Positions 19,850-30,365 of a stretch of 64,000 nucleotides of DNA are shown here, piece by piece. This DNA comes from JAWKTM01 sp041399085 (GTDB taxonomy: Bacteria; Planctomycetota; Planctomycetia; Pirellulales; Pirellulaceae). A program made the translations under genes and the position numbers. The notes under the pieces were generated by a model. That model saw only the letters and a program-made list of their open reading frames with translations. It was not told where the DNA came from and made no database searches. Location: NCBI GenBank assembly GCA_041399085.1, contig JAWKTM010000016.1:1-64000 (forward strand), in the 5' to 3' direction. Numbering within the stretch: position 1 is the stretch's first letter; every line of letters begins with the position of its first letter.

Positions 19850-22165
19850 GTGAACAAGTCCACTCGTCGAGCGCGACGCACTTCGACATCGGCGGCGGAA
19901 GCTGCGCGGGTCGAGCCGAGCGACTCGGCCAGCCGCCGGCCCGCGCGGGGAGCCAGTGAATCGTCGTTGGACTGGCGTTTGTTGCTGTTCCTACTCGGGA
20001 CGGTGATTTATCTGTACTCATTTTACAACGTTGAAGTGTTGAAGGAGTTCAGCAGCGACGGAGTGCGGCGGGGTGTGATGCAGTGGTTGATGATTAGTCA
20101 ACCATTTGCTTACCCGGAAATGTGGACGGGAGACGGCGCGGGACACGCAGCGGTGTTGGACCGATTGCCGGTGTTCGCTCTGGCCGCATGGATCATTCTG
20201 ACTGGGGCGGCGACCGGTTGGCTGGTCCTGGACAAGCTGAGGCTTGCTAGTCGTTTGAACGGGTTGGAGGTATTCGCGTTCTCGACGGGGATCGGCTTGA
20301 ATATTTGGTCGCTGTTGACTCTGGGGATCGGTCTGAGTGGCGGTTTGCGGCAGACGTGGTTGTTCGTAACGCTAATGTCGGGCGCCGTTCTCGTTGCCGC
20401 CTGGAAACTATGGGGTCAAAGAGAGATTGTGGCAGACCAGCTTCGCAGTGGATGGCGAGCGTTGGGTCGACTGGGAGAGGGGATGAACTCGCCGGCTTGG
20501 TTCGCGCGAGCTGGTGTTGGCTTGCTAATCCCGTTCTTTGTGTTTCTTCTGCTTGGCGCCTTGGCTCCTTGGCATTTTGACGTTCGAGAATACCACTTGC
20601 AGGCACCAAAGGAATGGTATCTCGAAGGTCAGATCGGCTTTATGCCTCATAACATCTATGGCAACATGCCGCTCGGGCGCCGAGATGCACGCGCGGTAGG
20701 AATGACGCTGTGGCCAGGTGAACTGGCGTGGTGGTATGGCCATCGTGGGCAAGGTGGTAATCGCGGCATTCGCCGTTGACCGCGGTCTTAGTGTATGCGG
20801 CCGGACGACGGTTGATGTCACCCGCCGCGGGGTTGGTGGCGGCTATCGTGTATTTGTCGTTGCCTTGGATCGCCCATCTGTCGTTTACGGGGTTGATTGA
20901 AGGTGTCGTGGCCTACTATCTGTTCGCGGCGTTCTACGCGACGCTGTTATGGAGTCGTGAGCGGCGCGAAAGTTGTGCGACGGCTGACGAGACGCCGAGT
21001 GACACGCCAGGCGACTCGATTGTCTCCCTCAAGTCAGACGGGTTGGTGATGGTCGCCGGATGGATGGCCGGCGCGGCGATCGCTTGCAAGTATCCCAGTC
21101 TCTTATTTGTTGGCTTTCCGATCGGACTGTGGGTGTTATTCGACCGCTGGGCGATTCACTGGCGGTCCGCCATGCTGTACACGTTGTTGTTGGTCGCCGC
21201 GTGCGGATTGTGGTTCGGCAAGAACTTGGTCTTGGCGGGAAACCCGACGTATCCCTTGCTGTACTCGGCCTTCGGCGGCGAAACAATGACGCCCGAAAAG
21301 CATTCTGCAGTGGAAGACGGCTCATGCGGTGCCGCGAGATATGAGTTATTCGGAAGACTCGCCGCTGGCCAGGCATTCGCCCTCGCAATTGTGGAACAGC
21401 ATGGCACGCGTCGTCTATCGCAATGATTGGGTGAGTCCGTTAATGATGCCGCTGGTCGTGGTCGGAGTGTTCGCGGTCTGGGGCACACGCTGGGCGAAAC
21501 TCGCGTTGGTCGGTATCGTCTATTATTTTGTCACGTGGTGGCTGCTCACTCACCGTTTGGATCGGTTTTGGGTTCCCATGCTGCCATTGTTCGCGCTTTA
21601 TTATGCGGTGGCAGTATCATGTGGTTGCCAACGCGGACTTGGGGCTGGACCGTCGTCGGCGTGTGTCTGTTTTCGCTCGTATACAACTTTCCATTCATCA
21701 CGTCGCGAGCGATGGGAGACAACCGGTTTTTTGTGGCGTTGGACGAACTGAGAACGGAGTCGTCGGCGGGACCGGGGGACATGCAACGGACGCATCGGGC
21801 GCACCGCTGGTTGAACAACCATGCGGCGTGACGAAACGGTGTTGTTAGTGGGCGAGGCTCAACCGTTTGATTTCGAGATGCCCGTGTTGTACGCGACATG
21901 CTTTGACACGAGTCCGCTCGAACGACTGTTGCGCGATAGGTCGGCTGACGAGCGACGGCAGATGTTGCGAGAGCACCGTGTGGCTTATGTTTTTGTAAAC
22001 TGGCATGAGATCGAGCGCTATCGTTCTCCTGGAAACTATGGCTTCACCGATTGGATTACGAAGGACTTGATTCGCGAGGAACTGGTCCGGCAGCAAGTGC
22101 TGCGACCCGTTCCGCTGGACGATTTGGACCCAGAAATGGGGCAGATATTCGAAGTCGTGAGGTAA
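19850..22165 (+). pseudogene. GT-C-type integral membrane glycosyltransferase-like protein, multiply frameshifted
   Basis: Starts at GTG 19850 with a polar N-terminus of about 40 residues. Many transmembrane segments follow, for example LLFLLGTVIYLYSF, LIPFFVFLLLGALAPW and GLVAAIVYLSLPWI. The luminal-type loop HFDVREYHLQAPKEWYLEG lies before a polytopic region, as in ArnT/PMT-like enzymes that use lipid-linked sugars. The C-terminal part (TVLLVGEAQPFDFEMPVLYA) is soluble. The frame changes near 20680, 20740-20775, 21310, 21615 and 21820, and the pieces join into a single protein of about 770 residues. Substrate is unknown. Breaks may be sequencing errors. Confidence 0.65.
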
Positions 22166-22290
22166 ATAGTCATTGGCATCTGATTGCAAGATGTTGGGTA
22201 TGAATAGAGCAAGGCGTCTTTCGCAATTGATGATGCCTTCGTTGTGATTTTGTTTGGGCCGATTTCCCGACCGTTTTAGGAGGTGTTGAT

Positions 22291-23145
22291 ATGAGTCATG
22301 GTCATGCTCCGTCCGCGGAACCGCAGCCGATTTCGTTGGAGCCGTCGGAAGGGTGGCACTGTAGCCACCTCTATTATCGTTTCGATCGAGGTGTGTTGGC
22401 GGCGATGGGAGCTTCGGCCGTGCAGGGCGGTCGCGATGAAATTATTGCGGCGCTCGATCCTCAAGGGCCCGCGGCAACCAAACGCTTGCAGACCAGCGTG
22501 GTGAGTGGTCACAAGGGAGATTTTGGGTTGATGTTAATGGATCCAAATCCGTTGAAAATCGATGCGATCCATCAGGCGGTCATGGCGAGTCGGCTTGGTC
22601 CCGCGATCGTGCCGACGTATTCGTTTGTGTCCATGTCCGAGATCTCGGAGTATGTGTCGACGCCCGAACAATACCGTGAGAAACTGATTCAAGAGGGGGA
22701 CGAGCCGGGCAGTGCGGCCTTGGACGCGAAAGTGGCGGCTTACGAGCGGCGACTTCCCATGATGAATCACCAACGGTTGACGCCGGACGTACCGCCTTGG
22801 CCAGCCACATGTTTTTATCCCATGAATAAGAAGCGTAAGGTAGGTGAGAACTGGTTTACGCTGCCGTTTTCCGCTCGCGCCAAGATGATGTCCGAGCATG
22901 CTCGGAGCGGGATGGCGTTCGCGGGCAAGGTTAGCCAGTTGATTACTGTTGGTGTGGGGTTGGAAGATTGGGAATGGGGCGTGACTCTATGGGCACGTAA
23001 CCCGGAATTCCTCAAGGACATTGTCTATAAGATGCGATTTGACGAGGCGAGTGCGCGGTACGCGGAGTTCGGACCGTTTTATACCAGTTATGTGATGACC
23101 CCGGCCGAGATGCTAGATCACTGTCGGATCGGGGGCGCGTCGTGA
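22291..23145 (+). CDS. hemQ: Coproheme decarboxylase (HemQ), chlorite dismutase family
   Basis: A strong aggagg site at 22278-22283 precedes ATG 22291. Of 284 residues, the C-terminal half carries the HemQ signature: FYPMNKKRKVGENWFTLP (with the conserved Tyr of the coproheme pocket), MMSEHARSGMAFAGKVSQLI (heme-ligand His region), and GLEDWEWGVTLWA plus MRFDEASARYAEFGPF. HemQ oxidatively decarboxylates coproheme III to heme b in the coproporphyrin-dependent pathway. It overlaps the next gene by four bases (gtga), so the two are probably co-transcribed. No other heme gene is in the window. Confidence 0.92.
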   Translation: MSHGHAPSAEPQPISLEPSEGWHCSHLYYRFDRGVLAAMGASAVQGGRDEIIAALDPQGPAATKRLQTSVVSGHKGDFGLMLMDPNPLKIDAIHQAVMASRLGPAIVPTYSFVSMSEISEYVSTPEQYREKLIQEGDEPGSAALDAKVAAYERRLPMMNHQRLTPDVPPWPATCFYPMNKKRKVGENWFTLPFSARAKMMSEHARSGMAFAGKVSQLITVGVGLEDWEWGVTLWARNPEFLKDIVYKMRFDEASARYAEFGPFYTSYVMTPAEMLDHCRIGGAS

Positions 23146-23561
23146 GTGACTATCCAGAAAATCCATATTCGACGCCCGCGAGTTTCGGCGATGATGACGG
23201 CAAATACTCGCCGCAATTTGCGGGTGGTCCGCAGCACGATCGTTCTAGCTCCGTGCTCGTAATGGGTTTGATCAGTATGATTCTCGGCATACTGGGCGCT
23301 CCGTTCGTGCTGTGTTGCGGCTGTATTGGAATTCCCGTGCATTTGATTGCGGCAGGCCTTGGAATTGCGGCCGTCGTGATGGCGAGGTCCGATTTGCATG
23401 GCATTGCTATTGGCATCCGTGATCCGCGAGGAGAGTCGAACACGCGACTGGGATTCTGGTTCGCGGTTACGGGCCTTGTGTTTGCGGTGCTGGAGTTGTT
23501 AGCGAGCGTTGGGTTTGTTGCGTTTGGTATCGCTGCGAATGGATTTGAGGGCGAGTTTTAA
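23142..23561 (+). CDS. Small hypothetical membrane protein (DUF4190-like layout)
   Basis: GTG start at 23142 overlaps the hemQ stop, suggesting translational coupling. The first 35 residues are polar (DYPENPYSTPASFGDDDGKY, a common planctomycete membrane-protein opening). Two hydrophobic segments follow (VLVMGLISMILGILGAPFVL with a CCGC cluster, and a C-terminal one around LGFWFAVTGLVFAVLELLA). A link to heme metabolism rests only on the overlap. Confidence 0.65.
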   Translation: MSDYPENPYSTPASFGDDDGKYSPQFAGGPQHDRSSSVLVMGLISMILGILGAPFVLCCGCIGIPVHLIAAGLGIAAVVMARSDLHGIAIGIRDPRGESNTRLGFWFAVTGLVFAVLELLASVGFVAFGIAANGFEGEF

Positions 23562-23834
23562 TATGGAGTGTGGCGGAACCGTTGCGTCTGTCTTGCGCCC
23601 CTGTAATTGGGGGTGTGATTCGTCGGCGCAGCGTAGCGTTGTTATGTAACGGGCGAGCCCATCTGTCGCTACGAGCGTTACAGAATGATGATATTGCGGC
23701 AATCCACCAATCGGAATCGTCGGAGAAGTTGACCTGCTTGCTTGGCGAGCTACATACAAGCAGCAGCCGTCCGCGCTGGGCTTTGGCGGCTGTTGATGTT
23801 ATCGAGTATGCGAGTTGTAGTAGCAGCCAAATCG

Positions 23835-25127
23835 ATGAGCGAGTCTCGAGAACGCGTGGTGATCACGGGGATGGGGTGTGTAACTCCACTCGGGATCGGT
23901 TTGCGCGATACGTGGGATGCGCTCGCCCGTGGCTGTTCTGGGGTAGCGCCGATAACCCTGTTCGACGCTTCCACTTTTCCCGTGCGAATGGCCGCCGAAG
24001 TTAAGCAGTGGGATATCGAACAATTCGGCGAGTCACGCGCGCAGTGGGAACGGCAACCTCGGCAGACACAGTTCGCCGTTGTAGCCGCGGATCAAGCCGC
24101 GCGGCAGGCAGGGATGTCTTTGGGAGAAGGTGACCCCATTCGACAGGGGATTTATCTCGGGTGCGGCGAGTTGTTTCCGGATTTGCGAGAGATGGCCACG
24201 GCGATTGCACGGGCAACCGTGGCCGGCGAGTTGGATTTCGCCGCGCTCAATGCTCAGTTGCTTCAGCATCCGGGAGAATTGGATGAGTTGAGTCTCGACC
24301 CGGGCCTTACGGCGGCTCTCATCGCCGGTCGACTGGGTCTGCAGGGCCCCAACGCGAACTTTACCGCGGCGTGTGTATCCAGCACGCAGGCGATTGGCGA
24401 GGCGAGCGAAGTGATTCGGCGGGGCGAGGCCGATTTGATGCTGGCAGGGGGGACGCACAGCATGATCCACCCGTTAGGCGTGTCGACTTTTCATTTGCTG
24501 TCGACATTGAGCACGCGGAACGACATGCCGACGGGGGCGGCTCGGCCATTCGATCGTGAACGGGACGGGTTTGTCATCGGCGAAGGCGGCGCGGTCGTGG
24601 TGCTTGAATCGTTAGAACACGCCAGGAGGAGGGGTGCGCATGTGCTGGCAGAACTGGTCGGCTTCGGATCGACGCACGACGCCTATCGAATTACCGACCT
24701 GGAGTCGAGTGGCCGAGCGGCTTCTCGTGCCATTCGACTCGCGTTAGAACAAGCGGCGATCGCTCCCGAGGAAATCGGTTACATCAATGCCCACGGGTCG
24801 GGGACGCTTATCAACGATCGTGTGGAAACGCTGATCGTCAAGAACACGATGGGCTCGGCCGCGTCGCGCATTCCCATCTCCAGCACGAAGAGCATGACCG
24901 GGCATCTAACAACGGCATGCGGGGCGCTCGAACTGGTGATTGCCGTGTTGGCGTTGCAGGAGCAATTGGCTCCGCCGACGATCAATCTGCACACTCCTGA
25001 TCCAGATTGCGATCTTGACTACGTGCCGCTTTTCGCGCGCCCGATTCAAGCTCGTTACGCGATGAGCAATAACTTTGGGTTCGGCGGGCAGAATGTGTCG
25101 TTGATCGTGTCGAATGGCGTGCGGTGA
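23835..25127 (+). CDS. Beta-ketoacyl-ACP synthase (FabF-type)
   Basis: 430 residues from ATG 23835 (MSESRERVVITGMGCVTPLG); an in-frame ATG at 23808 is an alternative. Thiolase fold with the catalytic Cys in FTAACVSSTQA, His in INAHGSGT, Lys in SSTKSMTGH and the second His in the same motif, then the NNFGFGGQN end. All four active-site positions are intact. It condenses malonyl-ACP with an acyl chain. Because it stands alone, without ACP or reductase genes, it may serve a specialised lipid or polyketide instead of bulk fatty-acid synthesis. Confidence 0.9.
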   Translation: MSESRERVVITGMGCVTPLGIGLRDTWDALARGCSGVAPITLFDASTFPVRMAAEVKQWDIEQFGESRAQWERQPRQTQFAVVAADQAARQAGMSLGEGDPIRQGIYLGCGELFPDLREMATAIARATVAGELDFAALNAQLLQHPGELDELSLDPGLTAALIAGRLGLQGPNANFTAACVSSTQAIGEASEVIRRGEADLMLAGGTHSMIHPLGVSTFHLLSTLSTRNDMPTGAARPFDRERDGFVIGEGGAVVVLESLEHARRRGAHVLAELVGFGSTHDAYRITDLESSGRAASRAIRLALEQAAIAPEEIGYINAHGSGTLINDRVETLIVKNTMGSAASRIPISSTKSMTGHLTTACGALELVIAVLALQEQLAPPTINLHTPDPDCDLDYVPLFARPIQARYAMSNNFGFGGQNVSLIVSNGVR

Positions 25128-25291
25128 AGGCCGAAAGCGCCGAGCTCGGTTCGCTGAGCAACGCCCGCGCTGGTGCGCATCTGCTACATTGCTAACTCGC
25201 ATCGGCTGGCGAATTTCGTATTCTGCGTTTCGCCGAGCTTTGGTGATGTCGACATTCCCTGAAAACGGCACTCGATCGTCGAGGTTTCCCG

Positions 25292-26797
25292 ATGAAGCTG
25301 ACTCAGTTGACTGTAGTCGCGGCCATCGCGACATGTGGTTTGGCGTTTCTCGCATCCGCAACAATGGCTCAGGACAAGAATTCGCAACCAGCGGATTCGC
25401 CGAACAAGCTTGTCAAACAGTTTCCCGCCGGTCAGTTCGTGCCGATGTTCGATGGCAAGTCGCTGGATGGCTGGCGCGTGATCGACAAGAACGATTTTGA
25501 GCGACATGGCGACGTCGTGGTCGAGAACGGCGCGATTGTGCTTGGGGCGGGTAAGCCAGCTTCGGGTGTTGCTTGGAAGGGGCCGTTGCCGCGCGTCAAT
25601 TACGAGCTGCGTTTGGAAGCGAAGCGGATCGAGGGGAGCGACTTTTTCTGCGGAGTGACGTTCCCGGTCGTCGACGATTACTTGTCGTTGATCGTTGGCG
25701 GTTGGGGCGGCGGCGTGACCGGTGTGTCGAATTTGGATGGCATGTCGGCGGTCGAGAATGAGACGACGGGCTATGTCGAATTCAAGCAGGATCAGTGGTA
25801 TGCGGTGCGGTTGCGAGTGACGGACGACCGAGTGGAGGCGTGGGTCGATAAGGATCGGATTGTGGATGTGGCGACCAAGGGGCGGAAGCTGTCGATCTGG
25901 TGGGAGCAAGAGCCGGCTCGCCCGTTGGGCATCGTCAGTTGGGATACGAAGGCTGCGATTCGCAACGTGCGGATGAAGCGATTGGACGGCGTGGCGGTCA
26001 AGCCAACACCGGAGCAGTTGCCGTTGCTGAAGACGTTTCGCGACGAGTTCATTCACATCACGCCGGGCGAAGGCAAGTTTCCCAAACGGTTCACGATGGG
26101 CAGCGACAAGGGCGGCCCGCACGAACGGCCGGCTCACGCGGTGACGCTGGAATACGATTTCTCGGTTGCGAAATATGAAGTGCCGCAGAACTTGTGGCAG
26201 ACGGTGATGGGCGAGAATCCCAGCCGCTGGAAAGGTCCGCGGAATTCGGTCGAGATGGTTTCGTATGTTGACGCGGTGCGGTTTTGTGAGCGAGTCAGCG
26301 CTCTGCTGCGCGGCGCCGAGTTGATCGGGCCGACTCAGGTTGTGCGTCTGCCGAGCGAAGCCGAGTGGGAGTATGTGGCTCGGGCTGGAACTGAGACCTC
26401 CTATTCATTCGGCGATGATGTTGCGAACTTGGACGCGTATGGTTGGCACACGGGCAATGCGGCGGGCAACGATCCGCCGGTCGGTGCGAAGAAGCCGAAC
26501 CCGTGGGGCTTGTACGACATCCACGGCTATTTGTGGGAATGGTGCGCTGATCCGGCTCACGCCGATTACGAGGGAGCGCCGACCGACGGATCGGTGTGGG
26601 CCGAAGGTGGCGACGCTAAGCGTCGAGAGATTCGCGGCGGAAGTTGGAAGGATCGCCCCGAGTCGCTAACGAGCTTCTGCAGAGCGGCCAAATTCCGCGG
26701 CATCGAACCGGGTTCGATCGTGGAAGTTGCGGGCGGAGTTGACGCCACTTTGAAAGACGACGCCGTGGGACTCCGCTGCGTATTGGCGGAGGAGTGA
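25292..26797 (+). CDS. Exported DUF1080 (3-keto-disaccharide hydrolase-like) + FGE-sulfatase fusion
   Basis: ATG 25292 begins a signal peptide (MKLTQLTVVAAIATCGLAFL, ending near ATMAQ). Residues of about 45-235 form a DUF1080 jelly-roll domain (FVPMFDGKSLDGWRVIDKND is its classic opening). The remainder is a formylglycine-generating-enzyme/SUMF1-like domain: FTMGSDKGGPHERPAHAVTL, VRLPSEAEWEYVARAG, WGLYDIHGYLWEWC and EIRGGSWKD. FGE-like proteins can oxidise sulfatase cysteines, but many are only sugar- or protein-binding folds. The cysteines of true FGE are not clearly conserved, so catalysis is uncertain. Probably periplasmic carbohydrate processing. Confidence 0.85.
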   Translation: MKLTQLTVVAAIATCGLAFLASATMAQDKNSQPADSPNKLVKQFPAGQFVPMFDGKSLDGWRVIDKNDFERHGDVVVENGAIVLGAGKPASGVAWKGPLPRVNYELRLEAKRIEGSDFFCGVTFPVVDDYLSLIVGGWGGGVTGVSNLDGMSAVENETTGYVEFKQDQWYAVRLRVTDDRVEAWVDKDRIVDVATKGRKLSIWWEQEPARPLGIVSWDTKAAIRNVRMKRLDGVAVKPTPEQLPLLKTFRDEFIHITPGEGKFPKRFTMGSDKGGPHERPAHAVTLEYDFSVAKYEVPQNLWQTVMGENPSRWKGPRNSVEMVSYVDAVRFCERVSALLRGAELIGPTQVVRLPSEAEWEYVARAGTETSYSFGDDVANLDAYGWHTGNAAGNDPPVGAKKPNPWGLYDIHGYLWEWCADPAHADYEGAPTDGSVWAEGGDAKRREIRGGSWKDRPESLTSFCRAAKFRGIEPGSIVEVAGGVDATLKDDAVGLRCVLAEE

Positions 26798-26839
26798 ATC
26801 CATTTATGACGGATACTTGCCGTCGAGTGTCAGCACTTG

Positions 26840-27838
26840 CTAAGCCGCGCCGTTGTCCTTGGCGTGGATATAGCCTTGGCGGAAGGCTTCGGCCATGGCC
26901 AGCGGCACTTCGGCTTCGGCCATGACCAATCGGGCTCGGTTCTCGGCGACTTGCGCTTTCATCTCCTGTTCGACCGCGATCGCTTCGGCGCGGCGACGTT
27001 CGGCGCGAGCCCGGGCGACGCGCGTGTCGGCTTCCGCTTGATCGGCTTGCAAACGAGCGCCGATGTTTTCGCCGACGTCGATGTCCGCGATGTCGATCGA
27101 GACGATTTGAAACGCCGTGTGGGCATCGAGGCCGCGGGACAACACGGCTTTGGTAATGCGGTCAGGATTCTCCAGCACTTGGAGATGGGTATCGGATGAA
27201 CCGATGGCCGTAATGATGCCTTCGCCGACGCGGGCGATTACGGTCTCTTCGGTGGCGCCGCCGATCAACTGTTCGAGATTCGTTCGCACCGTCACGCGGG
27301 CTCGCACGCGCAGTTCGACGCCGTTCTTAGCGATCGCGCTCAGCGTCGTCTTGCCGCCGCCGCGGCGCGGATCGGGGCAGTCGATCACTTTGGGATGAAC
27401 GCTGGTCTGCACTGCATCCAACACGTCGCGGCCCGCCAAGTCGATCGCCGCGGCACGATCGAAATCCAAGTCGATGCCGGCGCGGTGAGCGGCGATGATG
27501 GCGCGGATGACGTTCATCACATTGCCGCCCGCCAAGTAGTGCGCCTCCAACCGCTGGGTGCTGATGCCGGCTCGGCGATCGATGTTCAGGCCGGCTTGCG
27601 AGGCCATGATCTTCGCGGTCAGGATCACGCGCGGATTGACTTGGCGAAAGCCCATGCCGATCAGGCTCAGCAAGCTGATATCGGCGCTGGACATATACGC
27701 CTGAAACCACAGCTTGCCATAAGCGGCGACGGCGATCAGCAAAATGAAGCCGAACAGCCCGAGCACCAGGATTAAACCCAGCGCCGCAGCCCACCACCAT
27801 TCGTTCTCGGCCCACAACATCAGCGACGCGAATGCCAT
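26840..27838 (-). CDS. floA: Flotillin-like protein FloA
   Basis: 332 residues from ATG 27838, chosen over an upstream GTG at 27880 because an aaagga site precedes it. There is an N-terminal transmembrane helix (AAALGLILVLGLFGFILLIA), then the FloA/UPF0365 core: LIGMGFRQVNPRVILTAKI, LEAHYLAGGNVMNVI and the band-7-like region. Near the C-terminus is an Ala/Glu/Arg-rich helix (RVARARAERRRAEAIAVEQE). FloA scaffolds membrane microdomains. Usually it is paired with an NfeD protein, which is not seen adjacent here. Confidence 0.93.
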   Translation of the reverse strand: MAFASLMLWAENEWWWAAALGLILVLGLFGFILLIAVAAYGKLWFQAYMSSADISLLSLIGMGFRQVNPRVILTAKIMASQAGLNIDRRAGISTQRLEAHYLAGGNVMNVIRAIIAAHRAGIDLDFDRAAAIDLAGRDVLDAVQTSVHPKVIDCPDPRRGGGKTTLSAIAKNGVELRVRARVTVRTNLEQLIGGATEETVIARVGEGIITAIGSSDTHLQVLENPDRITKAVLSRGLDAHTAFQIVSIDIADIDVGENIGARLQADQAEADTRVARARAERRRAEAIAVEQEMKAQVAENRARLVMAEAEVPLAMAEAFRQGYIHAKDNGAA

Positions 27839-27972
27839 CTTGCGAAATCCTTTGCCGCGAAAGAAAAGCCTGTTTGCCACGAGCCCGACAGGCTGCTATC
27901 GGCCGGTCAGGTGGGAATCACTATAGGCGAGCGAGCGTCGCGCGCAAAGCAAGCTGGTTGAAAACCGCGACA

Positions 27973-28718
27973 TTACTCGGGCTTCGACAAGGGCGTGTCG
28001 TCCGCGAAGTCTTCGTCGCGTTGAAAGAACATCATGTGCTGCCACGGCAGTCGCTCAAATTCCTTGGCCAGCTTCAAGCCGTTCGCCGTGTATTCCTTCA
28101 GGATTTGTTCTTTCGTCATCTTGTGTAGCGGTTTGATCGGCACCTCGGGGTCCTCGCCGCGATATTCCAGCAACACAATCAAGCCGTCTGGCTTCATGCG
28201 CGACGCATCGATCGCAGCATGTGCTCGGGATGCGAGAACTCGTGGTAAACGTCCACCATCAGGATCAAGTCCAGCGTGTTCTCGGGCAGCTTCGATCGTG
28301 CAGTTCGCCCAGGATCGGCTGGACGTTGTCGATCTTCGCCATGCGGCTCGCTGCTTCAGCATCTGCAGCATCCGGGTTGAATGTCGACGCACAATACTTT
28401 GCCCTTGTCTCCCACGACTTGAGCCATCTTGAGCGAATAGAACCCGTTGCCGCAGCCCATGTCGCAGACCGTCATGCCGGGCTTGAGGCCCAGGTTGGTG
28501 AACATCAACGAGCAACGTTCCTCGCGTTCGCGTGTGTCGCGGATTAGCCATTCGGCGTCGGTGTAGTGCATCGTCCTCGCGATCTGTCGCCCCTGGTAGA
28601 ATTCCAACAGCGCCAAGCGCGGGCCGGCCGGTTTGTCTTGAGCCAACGTTGGAATGACGAAAGAGCCACACAAAAGCAGAGCAGTCGCGTGAATGAAATG
28701 GCGACGAACGATATTCAT
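27973..28718 (-). pseudogene. Exported class I SAM-dependent methyltransferase, frameshifted
   Basis: Starts at ATG 28718 (or GTG 28724) with a signal-peptide-like N-terminus (NIVRRHFIHATALLLCGSF, then LAQDK). The SAM motif I is clear: GMTVCDMGCGNGFYSLKMAQ, followed by KVLCVDIQP. Beyond 28371 the frame must be changed three or four times (near 28371, 28340, 28300 and 28205) to recover IDNVQPILGELHD, LPENTLDLILMVDVYHEFSH and the intact end MKPDGLIVLLEYRGEDPEVP. The small indels within 170 bp look like sequencing error. Substrate unknown. Confidence 0.75.
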
Positions 28719-28889
28719 GGTCACTCGCGGTTGGAGATTGGGGCGGACAAAGTTCGAGGGCGAGTTGCAAGTGGCAACGATCGCGATTTGGAATGCGCCG
28801 GTCGAATCGGCAACGTTCGTTTGACTATATCACGATTGCCGAACACAACGCAGGTTTTGCGGCGAGGGCGAACCGGCAGGAGTTCATCT

Positions 28890-30271
28890 CATGACGTTAC
28901 GAATTGCCAACGGCGGGTTTCTCGGCGATGATCTTGCGCGCGCCGCGGCGATTGGTCGAAGCGGCCGAGGTTGATTGTTTGACGCTGGAATACTTGGCCG
29001 AGTTGACGATGTCGATTCTGGCTCGTCGTAGCCGCCAGCGACATGCCGATGCCGGGTTTACGCGAGATTGGCTCGAAGTCCTGGAAAGTCTGACGCCGGC
29101 GCAAGTCACAACCGCGGCTGCGGCATCATCACGAACGCTGGCGGCGTGAATCCGCCGGCTTGCGTGGCGGCCACCGCGGCGTGCAGAGCAAAGCGGTCTT
29201 GGCGAAACTCGCATCGGGATGGTTGCTGGCGACGACTTGCTGCCGATGTTGGAAGCGGACGAATTCGACCACCAACGCTGCCCGCTAGAGAACTTGATAC
29301 TGGCGAGCCACTTTCGTCGCTCGCGTCGCGCGTGGTCAGTGCCAACGCGTATTTCGGCGCGAGGCCCATTGCATCAGCACTTGCTCAAAACGCGCGGATC
29401 GTGATTACCGGGCGAGTCGCCGATGCCTCACTGACGGTGGGTCCGGTGATGCACGAATTCGGCTGGGCGTGGGACGACTGGGATCGTTTGGCCGCGGCCA
29501 CGCTGCTGGCATTTGATCGAATGCGCGCACAAGCGACGGGCGGCTACAGCACGTCGTGGGCGGATGTGAATCTGTTCGATATCGGCTATCCGATCGCGGA
29601 GCTAACGGCCGACGGAAAAGTGGTCATCACCAAACCTGCGGGCAGCGGCGGCTCGGTCACTCGGCAAACGATCGCCGAACAATTGGTGTACGAGATCGGC
29701 GATCCGGTCGCGTACCTCACACCCGATGTCACGGCCGATTTTCAGCATGTCGAGCTTCAGCAGATCGGTGCCGATCGCGTGAGTTTCGGCTGCGCCGCGG
29801 GCGTCCGGCGACGGACTCCTACAAAGTCTCGCTGGCTTACGAAGACGGATATATGGCCAGCGGCCAGTTGTTGGTTGGGGGCAGGATTGCGTGGCGAAGG
29901 CCGAACGCTGGCGGAACTGATACTGCACCGCGTGGCTCAAGCCGGCTATAAACTGAAGCGAACGCACGTCGAGTTGCTTGCCGCGCGGCGGCGGGTTGCG
30001 TGCCACCGCTTGACTTAACCGCTCAATCCCCGACTGCGCACCTCGCGAACTTATGCTGCGTGTCACGGTTCACGATCCCGACTCGGCCGCCGTCACTCGA
30101 TTCACTCGTGAATTCGCGCCACTGATTACCAGCGGCCCGGCCGGCTTAGCCGGTTATGCCACCGGCCGCCCTCAAGTCCGCCCGGTGTATGCGTATTGGC
30201 CGACGTTGATTCCCAAGTCACCGGCGCGGCCAATTACCAAGGTGGCCTCGGCAACCGAATGGTTACGGTAA
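28890..30271 (+). pseudogene. AtuA family (DUF1446) protein, frameshifted
   Basis: An aggag site at 28877 precedes ATG 28890. Recoverable pieces from three frames are MTLRIANGGFLGDD, VDCLTLEYLAELTMSILAR, RGCGIITNAGGVNPPACVAA, VVSANAYFGARPIASALAQN, VITGRVADASLTVGPVMHEF, YSTSWADVNLFDIGYPIAEL and SYKVSLAYEDGYMASGQLLV, with a C-terminal piece ending ITKVASATEWLR. These match the acyclic terpene utilisation AtuA family, whose reaction is poorly defined. Breaks occur near 28935, 29110, 29210-29280, 29820, 29880 and 29990, so either sequence quality is poor or the gene is dead. No other terpene or acyl-CoA genes are adjacent. Confidence 0.75.
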
Positions 30272-30365
30272 ATATTGTGGCAGCTCGTTGTCTCTCCGCA
30301 CTCGGACGGCGACCGCGTAAATCATCACTGAAATCTGACGTCGTTCGGCAATCTAGTTCAGCAAT

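Noticed and set aside
28356..28432. Two separate methyltransferase genes
   Set aside because: The pieces match consecutive parts of a single class I methyltransferase, so one broken gene is the simpler reading.
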